Shown one piece after another: positions 1 to 5,316 of a stretch of 5,316 bases of DNA; position 1 is the first letter of the stretch; every line of letters begins with the position of its first letter. Under the pieces are notes generated by a model that did no database searches, was not told the DNA's origin, and saw only the letters and a list, made by a program, of their open reading frames with translations. This DNA is from Rhodobacteraceae bacterium UBA1957 (GTDB lineage Bacteria; Pseudomonadota; Alphaproteobacteria; Rhodobacterales; Rhodobacteraceae). Position numbers and translations under genes: made by a program. The stretch lies in assembly GCA_002336405.1 (NCBI GenBank), contig DDEJ01000102.1, positions 7,940 through 13,255 on the forward strand. The letters run 5' to 3'.

Positions 1-122
1 AAGTATATGTAATAGATTTGAAAAATGAAGATTGGTTGGTGTCACTTTTTCGTGTGAGCCAATATAAAACAAGCTGACGGAGTGAACGTCCAAGCAGCAC
101 ACCAAAAGAGCAGCCGCCTTAT

Positions 123-141
123 AAAAATCGAGCAGTCGCTC
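123..141 (-). terminator. weak candidate intrinsic terminator downstream of the channel gene
   Basis: On the minus strand, about 60 bases past the channel stop codon, a four-base-pair stem (GAGC/GCTC, loop GACT) is followed after G and A by a run of five T (plus-strand A at 123-127). The orientation and T-run fit a rho-independent terminator for the channel transcript. The stem is very short, so it could be chance. The rest of positions 1-202 shows no convincing gene. The only open frames there are short, and the longest plus-strand one overlaps the end of the channel gene. Confidence 0.25.
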
Positions 142-202
142 TACAAATATTTTTGCACTTTAAATCCTTATTTCCCACTGAAGGTGAGCCTTCGTTCTCT
201 TA

Positions 203-1201
203 TTATACGTTTTCTTTGGCGTACTGTGAGAGTGACTCGCCACAGTTTGGGCAAAAGTGTAGCTTGGTTTTGATTTTGTTTTTCTGCACAGTTTCTAAAA
301 TACCATTGGCGACGTTAACGCTGACACCAAGATCTTTTCGCAACTCTTCAATTGCGTCGGCTTCTTGGTCATCAATGTTGCCATCCTGAAGCGCCATGCG
401 AAACTGTTCGGCCATGACTTCACGTTTGCGGTTTAATTGGGTTGCCAAGCCATTTGCCAAAATACCAGCGGGCAGCGCAGCCATGCCGATCCCGACGATC
501 GTCACACACGCACCGAATATTTTGCCTGCAACGGTGACCGGTGTGACATCGCCATACCCCACAGTGGTCAGTGTCGCCATCGACCACCACATGGCTGCAG
601 GAATTGAGCCGAATTTTACAGGTTGTATCTGATGTTCGGCCAGATAGGCGCCGCTGGCTGCCAAGATCAACAGGACCATCAGGATGAAGAATCCAGCAAA
701 AAAGGCACTGGCTTCTTCTTTGAAAACGTCAAGTAGCATGGTCATTGCCGAAGAATATCGCGTCAGCTTTAAAATACGCAGCAGTCGTAGAACCCTCAGA
801 AAGCGCAGATCAATCGCAAACATATAGGTCAGATAAAACGGTAAGATGGCGAGGATATCGATTACCGCCATTGGCGAGCGCATGTGTTTGAGGCGAGGAT
901 TTTTATCTGCACCCTCAATAGGATCTTCGGGACAAACCCACAGGCGCATCAGATATTCGATTGTGAAAACTGCCACCGAGAAAATTTCGATATACTCAAA
1001 AAGTATTCCAAATCGGGAGTTCATCGACTCGACGCTCTCCAGCACCACTGACATGATATTGACCACGATCAAAACAACCAGACCGATGTCGATGATCGAA
1101 CTTAGCTTGCTTCGCTTTTCTGTCGTTTCTAGAACCTCATAGACTTTACGACGCAGCGTCATCTGGTCTGACATGGAATGGCTCACTTGTACAATTTTCA
1201 C
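203..1201 (-). CDS. voltage-gated potassium channel (6-TM ion transport protein) with C-terminal zinc knuckle
   Basis: A 332-residue inner-membrane protein, expected to form a tetrameric K+-selective pore gated by voltage. Seen: S1 about 36-55; S2 about 67-88 with E82 and R86; S3 about 110-128 with D115; S4 at 131-149 with a basic residue at every third position (R133, R136, R139, R142, K145, R148); S5 about 165-188; pore helix about 200-212; selectivity filter TTVGYGD at 212-218; S6 about 225-250 containing LPAG. A charged cytoplasmic tail (256-332) ends in HFCPNCG (H315, C317, C320), half of a zinc ribbon. The GTG start is chosen because AAGGTGG lies eight bases upstream; ATG at codon 10 (1172-1174) has only a weak site and is the alternative. 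The gene is transcribed divergently from argD. Its G+C is visibly lower than that of the genes to the right. Channel identity is firm; the ligand or physiological role is unknown. Confidence 0.93.
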   Translation of the reverse strand: MKIVQVSHSMSDQMTLRRKVYEVLETTEKRSKLSSIIDIGLVVLIVVNIMSVVLESVESMNSRFGILFEYIEIFSVAVFTIEYLMRLWVCPEDPIEGADKNPRLKHMRSPMAVIDILAILPFYLTYMFAIDLRFLRVLRLLRILKLTRYSSAMTMLLDVFKEEASAFFAGFFILMVLLILAASGAYLAEHQIQPVKFGSIPAAMWWSMATLTTVGYGDVTPVTVAGKIFGACVTIVGIGMAALPAGILANGLATQLNRKREVMAEQFRMALQDGNIDDQEADAIEELRKDLGVSVNVANGILETVQKNKIKTKLHFCPNCGESLSQYAKENV

Positions 1202-1209
1202 TTGCTAAG

Positions 1210-1216
1210 CCACCTT
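1210..1216 (-). promoter_or_regulatory. ribosome binding site that decides the channel GTG start
   Basis: Read on the minus strand this is AAGGTGG, a near match to the Shine-Dalgarno consensus, with eight bases between it and the GTG at 1199-1201. The in-frame ATG at 1172-1174 lacks a comparable site, so the site favours the GTG start. Confidence 0.6.
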
Positions 1217-1252
1217 GCATCTATCATGCCTGAGATCTGGATTTAGAATTTA

Positions 1253-1280
1253 TATATACTAAATAGTGTACTGTATTCAA
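1253..1280 (-). promoter_or_regulatory. candidate sigma-70-type promoter for the channel gene
   Basis: On the minus strand, TTGAAT (1275-1280) is followed after 16 bases by TATATA (1253-1258). A second overlapping TATATA two bases further on would give an 18-base spacer. Transcription would begin near 1246, giving a leader of about 45 bases before the GTG start. The match to -35/-10 consensus is good, but the tract is A+T-rich, which raises the chance of an accidental match. Confidence 0.45.
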
Positions 1281-1293
1281 AAGTACCTGTATT
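1268..1293. repeat. imperfect short direct repeat over the channel promoter
   Basis: GTACTGTATT (1268-1277) and GTACCTGTATT (1283-1293) are the same word apart from one inserted C, with starts 15 bases apart. The first copy overlaps the candidate -35 box of the minus-strand channel promoter; the second lies just upstream of it. The arrangement could be a pair of regulator sites, but no regulator family is recognised and the tract is A+T-rich. Confidence 0.3.
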
Positions 1294-1382
1294 TGGATTT
1301 TTGTTCTTTAACCTCTAAGTCTCGGATGGTATGAGATGAACATGATACAGATTTTTCAAACCTCAGCCAAGCGTCTCCGACC

Positions 1383-1414
1383 TGACGGTTAATAAGCTCT
1401 GAGCTGTCGTTTTT
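1383..1414 (+). terminator. terminator- or attenuator-like hairpin upstream of argD
   Basis: TGACGG (1383-1388) can pair with CTGTCG (1404-1409) using two G-T wobbles, and a T-run (1410-1414) follows directly. A competing inner inverted repeat, AGCTC-T-GAGCT (1395-1405), shares bases with the right arm. No plus-strand gene lies upstream for it to terminate, so if it is real it would act within an argD leader. The stem is weak and no leader peptide or T-box-like elements are seen. Confidence 0.2.
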
Positions 1415-1490
1415 ACGTGCTGTTGCGCGTTTTCCCCCTCTAAATTGTTGACTTGCCGCGGCCTATGCGCCACCACAGCGGCCTCTTACC

Positions 1491-1495
1491 AAGGA
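1491..1495 (+). promoter_or_regulatory. ribosome binding site that decides the argD start
   Basis: AAGGA ends nine bases before the ATG at 1505, a suitable spacing. It is only three bases before the ATG at 1499, which is too close. It therefore supports the start MIPSILPTY at 1505. Confidence 0.6.
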
Positions 1496-1504
1496 TGTAT
1501 GCCA

Positions 1505-2692
1505 ATGATCCCGTCGATTTTACCCACCTATGCACGCGCGCCGATGAGTTTTGTAAAGGGAGAGGGCTGTTGGCTTATCGAAGCTGATGGGCGCCGCTTT
1601 CTTGATTTGGGCGCAGGCATTGCTGTGAACGCATTGGGTCATGCCCATCCCGCATTGGTGAAAACACTCAGTGAACAGGCACAAAACCTTTGGCACGTCT
1701 CCAACCTATATCAGATACCACAGCAGCAGGCGCTGGCTGACAAATTGGTGGCCGAAAGCTTTGCCGACACGGTGTTTTTTACCAATTCTGGAACTGAAAG
1801 CTGTGAGCTAGCGGTAAAAATGGCGCGTAAATACTGGTTCGAACAAGGCCAAAGCGATCGTGTTGAACTGATCACCTTCGAGGGTTCGTTCCACGGTCGC
1901 TCCTCTGCGGGAATCGCTGCGGCGGGATCAGAAAAGATGATCAAGGGCTTTGGCCCGGTTCTGCCTGGCTTTGTGCATTTGGACTGGTTTGATCTTGATC
2001 AGGTCAGCGCTGCAATTACTGATAAAACTGCAGGTGTTATGATTGAGCCGGTGCAGGGCGAGGGCGGTATCAGGCCGCTTGCCGACAGCGACCTCGTAGC
2101 GCTCAGAGCGCTGTGCGATGCGCGCGGGGTTTTGCTGATCCTAGATGAGGTGCAATGTGGTATCGGCCGCACCGGCCGCTTGTTTGCCCATCAATGGGCC
2201 GGCATTGAGCCCGATATCCTGCTGGCGGCCAAAGGCATCGGCGGTGGCTTTCCGCTGGGCGCGGTTCTGGCCTCTGAGAAAGCCGCGAGCGGTATGACCG
2301 CTGGAACCCACGGTTCCACCTATGGCGGCAACCCTTTGGGCTGTGCCGTGGGATGTACCGTGCTCGAGCATATTGCAGCGCCAGAATTTTTGGCCGAGGT
2401 CAACCGCAAGGCCGGCTTGTTTAGTCAAAAACTGGCGGGGCTGATCGCAGGCTATCCAGACGTGTTTGAAGACCTGCGTGGTGTCGGGTTGATGTTGGGT
2501 CTGAAATGTCGGGCTGCCAATGTTGATGTGGTCAAAGCCGGTTATGACATGCAGGTGATTACTGTGCCTGCGGCTGATAATGTCATCCGTCTGCTGCCGC
2601 CGCTTAACATCACGGATGCCGAGATTGACGAGGCGATATTACGACTGGCGCGTGCCGCTGAACACCTGTTGGCCAGCGCGCGCAAACAGTAG
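1505..2692 (+). CDS. argD: acetylornithine aminotransferase (class III, PLP-dependent)
   Basis: A 395-residue cytoplasmic enzyme, the usual length for the family. It transfers an amino group from glutamate to N-acetylglutamate 5-semialdehyde, giving N-acetylornithine in arginine biosynthesis. Many ArgD proteins also act on succinyldiaminopimelate; that cannot be judged here. Seen, numbered from the chosen start: PLP phosphate-binding NSGTES at 94-99; FHGR at 129-132; EPVQGEGG from 181; LDEVQ with cofactor-ring aspartate D214; the Schiff-base lysine K243 in AAKGIGGGFPLGA; THGSTYGGNPL from 268; IRLLPPL from 361. The start at 1505 is chosen because MIPSILPTY is the typical beginning in roseobacters and AAGGA lies nine bases upstream. 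The frame stays open upstream to a TTG at 1445, but that extension has no family resemblance. argF follows 61 bases downstream, probably in the same transcript. Other class III aminotransferases are possible, but the argF neighbour and motifs make ArgD very likely. Confidence 0.95.
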   Translation: MIPSILPTYARAPMSFVKGEGCWLIEADGRRFLDLGAGIAVNALGHAHPALVKTLSEQAQNLWHVSNLYQIPQQQALADKLVAESFADTVFFTNSGTESCELAVKMARKYWFEQGQSDRVELITFEGSFHGRSSAGIAAAGSEKMIKGFGPVLPGFVHLDWFDLDQVSAAITDKTAGVMIEPVQGEGGIRPLADSDLVALRALCDARGVLLILDEVQCGIGRTGRLFAHQWAGIEPDILLAAKGIGGGFPLGAVLASEKAASGMTAGTHGSTYGGNPLGCAVGCTVLEHIAAPEFLAEVNRKAGLFSQKLAGLIAGYPDVFEDLRGVGLMLGLKCRAANVDVVKAGYDMQVITVPAADNVIRLLPPLNITDAEIDEAILRLARAAEHLLASARKQ

Positions 2693-2753
2693 CGCGGCGC
2701 CAAGCATTTATAGCCACTAAAGACCTTTGATGTAAAATAAAAGAGCACCCCAG

Positions 2754-3680
2754 ATGAGCCATTTTCTTGATATAAACATTACAGATCCTGCGGCCTTGCG
2801 GCAGATGATTGATCACGCACAACAGATGAAATCTGCGCGCCTTGGACAGCCCAAAGGCAGCCCGGATGCCGACCTTCCCTTGGCGGGCCACATGGTGGCG
2901 CTGATTTTTGAAAAACCCTCAACTCGGACCCGGGTGTCATTTGATGTCGGGGTGCGCCAGATGGGGGGCGAGACGATGCTGTTGTCCGGCTCTGACATGC
3001 AGCTTGGGCATGGTGAGACCATCGCCGATACCGCGCGGGTGCTGTCGCGCTATGTCGATCTTATTATGATCCGCACCTTTGAAGAGGCCACGTTGCTGGA
3101 GATGGCCGAGCATGCCACAGTGCCGGTGATCAACGGGCTGACCAACCGGTCGCACCCATGCCAGATTATGGCCGATATTATGACATTTGAGGAACATAAT
3201 GGTCCGATCAAGGGCCGCAAGGTGGTCTGGTCAGGCGATGGAAATAATGTCTTTTCCAGCTTTGCACAGGCGGCGGGGCAATTTGGTTTTGATCTGACAT
3301 TCACTGGCCCGCAGCCGCTTGACCCGGAAGCCATTTTTCTGGACGAGGCCCGCGCCAAAGGCGTGACAGTCGAGATCGAGCGCGATCCGGTCAAAGCGGT
3401 AACCGGGGCTGATCTGGTGGTGACAGACACATGGGTTAGCATGCATGACCCGCAATCGGCCCGCGAGCGTCGTCACAACCAGTTGCGTGGTTATCAGGTT
3501 AACACAGAGTTGATGCGCCATGCCAAACCCGATGCATTATTCATGCATTGCCTGCCGGCACACCGCGATGATGAGGCCACCTCAGAGGTGATGGACGGCC
3601 CGCATTCGGTCATTTTTGATGAGGCTGAAAACCGGCTGCACGCGCAAAAAGCCATCATGCGTTGGTGTCTGGGCCGCTAA
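2754..3680 (+). CDS. argF: ornithine carbamoyltransferase, anabolic
   Basis: A 308-residue cytoplasmic enzyme that joins carbamoyl phosphate and ornithine to give citrulline and phosphate; the family usually acts as a trimer. Seen: the carbamoyl-phosphate motif STRTR at 56-60; QLGHGETI from 83; HPCQ at 134-137; GDGNNV with N164 in the ornithine site; the ornithine loop [11 protein letters not shown], with D225, S229 and M230 kept but histidine (H231) where many family members have SMG; HCLPAHR at 265-271 with catalytic C266; and R294 near the C-terminus. The ATG at 2754 has a weak AAGAG eight bases upstream (2741-2745). The 61-base gap after argD holds no clear terminator, so co-transcription is likely. 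The lone pairing with argD, with no arcA or arcC nearby, favours a biosynthetic rather than a catabolic role. Confidence 0.96.
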   Translation: MSHFLDINITDPAALRQMIDHAQQMKSARLGQPKGSPDADLPLAGHMVALIFEKPSTRTRVSFDVGVRQMGGETMLLSGSDMQLGHGETIADTARVLSRYVDLIMIRTFEEATLLEMAEHATVPVINGLTNRSHPCQIMADIMTFEEHNGPIKGRKVVWSGDGNNVFSSFAQAAGQFGFDLTFTGPQPLDPEAIFLDEARAKGVTVEIERDPVKAVTGADLVVTDTWVSMHDPQSARERRHNQLRGYQVNTELMRHAKPDALFMHCLPAHRDDEATSEVMDGPHSVIFDEAENRLHAQKAIMRWCLGR

Positions 3681-3737
3681 CAATTGCGCAGGGGTTGATT
3701 GTGGCGTCTTTTGTTGAAGACCCTCGCGGCCCACGAT
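3670..3737. terminator. inverted repeats at the convergent argF/hrpB end, possible bidirectional terminator
   Basis: An eight-base perfect inverted repeat, TGGGCCGC (3670-3677, ending at the last argF sense codon) and GCGGCCCA (3726-3733), encloses a five-base-pair hairpin GTCTT/AAGAC (3706-3721). A third pairing, ATTGTGG (3698-3704) with CCACGAT (3731-3737), competes for the right arm. On the plus strand the distal side is T-rich (GTTTGTTT at 3738-3745) but has no clean T-run; on the minus strand there is none. The position between convergent genes suits a terminator; the mechanism is uncertain. Confidence 0.35.
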
Positions 3738-3750
3738 GTTTGTTTAGACT

Positions 3751-5316
3751 TTATGGCCCTGTTTTGGGACGCTTGACCCGCAGTGTTGGGTCGGCCTCGG
3801 TGGGGTCTTCGGGCCAGGGGTGTCTGGGATAGCGTCCGCGCATGTCCTTGCGCACGTCAAGATAGGAACTGGCCCAAAACCCCGGCAGATCCATTGTGGT
3901 TTGCAAAGGCCGCCCGGCGGGGGATAGCAGCGTCACCCTTAGGGGTGTCTTGCCAACCATCGGATGGCTGGTCTGTCCGAACATCTCTTGTAGTCTCAGC
4001 GCGATTTCAGGATGTTCACCGCCATAGTCTATGGCGATATGGCGTCCCAAAGGGGTTTCGAAATGCGCGGGTACATCCCGATCAAGCGCTGACATCTGTG
4101 GCCATGTGAGCCGAGCCCGTAGCGCGGGTAACAGATCAAAGCGCTTCCAGTCATCGGCGGTTTTTACGCCCTGCAGATGCGGCAGCAGCCAGGTTTCCAG
4201 ACTGCCCACCAGCGCGGCCTCAGTCATCTCGGGCAAGTCTTTGCTCCCAAGGGCGACGCGGGCGACAAACCGCTGGGCGGCAGGCGACAGCGACAGGCCG
4301 AGGTCTCGCACCCCGTCCAGCATGGCGCGCGCCAACGCGTCTTCAGGGACGTCCCTCCATATGCGGTCATCAACAATTGCGGCGCCAAGCATTTCCTGCT
4401 GGCGGGCGATCACCCGACGATCCCGCTTGGACCAGTCACAGCGGTTTGCCCAAGTGATCTGGTTGGCAAACAACCCGCGCATCTCGCGGTTGCTCAGGGC
4501 CGTGGCCTGCCGGATACGGGCTTCGCGTGGATTGCCGTCCAAATCGGTGGCAACGATCAGGCGCTGGCTGGCCAGCGGGTCATGGTCGTCAAGCACAGCA
4601 CCTTTGCCGCCTGACAGGATAAACCGTGGCGCATCGCCGGGGCGGCGGCAGCCGATCCGGTCCGGATAGGCCAGAGCCGCCATTTCGGGCAGGCTCATTG
4701 AGGTTGCTTTGACGTCTTTGACGCTGCGCTCAAGGCGGTGGGCTTCGTGTCGGATACGCTCGACAGCGCCGCGGTTTGCAGCATCGGGGCGGGTGGCAGA
4801 ATAATGGCGCAGGTCGCGCAGAGCCTCTATTCTGAGGTTCAGATCCACAGGTGCACTGCGCGCCAATGGATCGCGATCAGCCAGAAGTGCGGCCAGAAGG
4901 GCGCCTTGTGGGCCGGCCAGACCCAGCATATGCGCCAGTCTGGGATGCAGCGGCAGCGCCGCGATCTTCCGTCCATGCGGGGTCATTTGGCCCGAGCGGT
5001 CCAATGCTCCCAGCAACCGCAGTAGCGCCTGCGCCTCGGACAGGCTGGCGGCATTGGGTTGGGTCAAAAACGGCAAGGTGGCAGCCGTTGCGCCCCAAAG
5101 CGCCAACTCAAGCGCCAGCGGTGCCAGATCCGCGGCCTCGATCTCGGCGGGGGGATAGGCTTGCAGGCCGCCTTCCTCCCCGCGGGTCCAAAGCCGGTAG
5201 GCGGTGCCGTTGCTGACCCGTCCGGCACGTCCGGCGCGCTGGGTGGCTTCGGCGCGGGTGACCTTTTCTGTGACCAACCGCGACATGCCAGAGCCTGCGT
5301 CAAACCGAGCGCGCCG
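3751..5316 (-). CDS. hrpB: ATP-dependent helicase HrpB, C-terminal 521 residues (5' end outside window)
   Basis: Partial gene: the frame runs open through the right edge, so the ATG at 5286 is internal, preceded in frame by RRARFDAGSG. HrpB is a DEAH-box superfamily 2 helicase usually of about 800 residues, so roughly the last two-thirds is present. Its cellular role is poorly defined. Seen, numbered from the window edge: helicase motif VI QRAGRAGR at 26-33; the helicase-associated (HA2-like) region about 70-135 with LPLHPRLAHML; AYPDRI at 216-221 typical of HrpB; and the HrpB C-terminal domain about 405-521 with RLQEMFG, LLSPAGRPLQ, DLPGFW and GRYPRHPW. This last domain separates it from HrpA and other DEAH helicases. 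It stops at TAA (3751-3753), is convergent with argF, and is noticeably more G+C-rich than the channel gene. No frameshift or internal stop is seen. Confidence 0.95.
   Translation of the reverse strand, partial: RRARFDAGSGMSRLVTEKVTRAEATQRAGRAGRVSNGTAYRLWTRGEEGGLQAYPPAEIEAADLAPLALELALWGATAATLPFLTQPNAASLSEAQALLRLLGALDRSGQMTPHGRKIAALPLHPRLAHMLGLAGPQGALLAALLADRDPLARSAPVDLNLRIEALRDLRHYSATRPDAANRGAVERIRHEAHRLERSVKDVKATSMSLPEMAALAYPDRIGCRRPGDAPRFILSGGKGAVLDDHDPLASQRLIVATDLDGNPREARIRQATALSNREMRGLFANQITWANRCDWSKRDRRVIARQQEMLGAAIVDDRIWRDVPEDALARAMLDGVRDLGLSLSPAAQRFVARVALGSKDLPEMTEAALVGSLETWLLPHLQGVKTADDWKRFDLLPALRARLTWPQMSALDRDVPAHFETPLGRHIAIDYGGEHPEIALRLQEMFGQTSHPMVGKTPLRVTLLSPAGRPLQTTMDLPGFWASSYLDVRKDMRGRYPRHPWPEDPTEADPTLRVKRPKTGP

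Larger units (their letters stand above)
1202..1504. other. divergent intergenic region between the channel gene and argD
   Basis: A 303-base stretch with no gene I can support. Its left part (about 1240-1310) is A+T-rich and holds the channel promoter and ribosome binding site plus an imperfect direct repeat at 1268-1277 and 1283-1293. Its right part holds a hairpin with a T-run (1383-1414), an eight-base palindrome GCCGCGGC (1455-1462) and the argD ribosome binding site. I could not find a well-spaced -35/-10 pair for argD. TTGACT at 1448-1453 has no acceptable -10 at 16-18 bases. The argD promoter is therefore unplaced. Confidence 0.6.

Noticed and set aside
31..63. Imperfect hairpin, TTGG..TCAC pairing with GTGA.CCAA around a T-rich loop
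   Set aside because: The stem is interrupted by an internal loop and no T-run directly follows on either strand; no gene is visible that it would serve.
82..273. Plus-strand open frame of 63 codons
   Set aside because: No ribosome binding site or recognisable motif, and it overlaps the 3' end of the well-supported channel gene on the other strand.
1268..1293. Possible ARG box for an ArgR-type regulator
   Set aside because: The TATTCA word looks like half of an ARG box, but the matching palindromic half is missing and the site lies far from argD, at the channel promoter.
1448..1476. TTGACT as an argD -35 box
   Set aside because: No -10-like hexamer lies 16-18 bases downstream; the sequence there is CACCAC-like, and such a promoter would start transcription very close to the ribosome binding site.
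1445..1504. TTG-initiated 20-residue N-terminal extension of argD
   Set aside because: The extension (beginning MLTCRGLC) has no resemblance to ArgD N-termini and no ribosome binding site was seen for the TTG, whereas AAGGA sits at good spacing for the ATG at 1505.
3050..3442. 130-codon open frame on the minus strand inside argF
   Set aside because: It lies wholly opposite argF, a clear full-length gene, and its translation has no recognisable domain; it is a by-product of argF codon use.
4031..4669. 212-codon plus-strand open frame opposite hrpB
   Set aside because: The hrpB frame carries family motifs throughout this stretch; the opposite frame is a long G+C-driven shadow with a serine- and arginine-rich composition and no motif.

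Overview
The window looks like ordinary chromosomal DNA from an alphaproteobacterium, most likely the Rhodobacterales (Roseobacter group). This rests on family-level recognition of the ArgD N-terminus, the ArgF ornithine loop ([13 protein letters not shown]) and the HrpB C-terminus, not on a database search. Species cannot be named from the sequence. By eye, base composition rises from about half G+C or less in the left third to clearly G+C-rich in the right third.

Layout: positions 1-202 hold no gene I can support. From 203 to 1201, on the minus strand, is a complete six-helix voltage-gated potassium channel with a cytoplasmic tail that ends in a single CPNC zinc knuckle. It starts at GTG with a good Shine-Dalgarno sequence and a plausible sigma-70-type promoter. 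A non-coding, partly A+T-rich divergent region (1202-1504) follows. Next come two plus-strand arginine biosynthesis genes: argD (1505-2692, acetylornithine aminotransferase) and argF (2754-3680, ornithine carbamoyltransferase), separated by 61 bases. A 70-base convergent gap holds competing inverted repeats. From 3751 past the right edge, on the minus strand, is the C-terminal 521 residues of the ATP-dependent helicase HrpB; its start and helicase core lie outside the window.

Functionally, argD and argF are two steps of one pathway. ArgD makes N-acetylornithine. After deacetylation or transacetylation by an enzyme encoded elsewhere, ArgF converts ornithine to citrulline. The channel and the helicase have no evident role in that pathway and appear to be simple neighbours.

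I found no new multi-gene system, mobile element, CRISPR array or RNA gene. The more interesting details are the half zinc-ribbon on the channel tail, the direct repeat overlapping the channel promoter, a hairpin plus T-run in the long argD leader, the inverted repeats at the argF end, and a 16-base exact repeat shared by the argD-argF spacer and hrpB.
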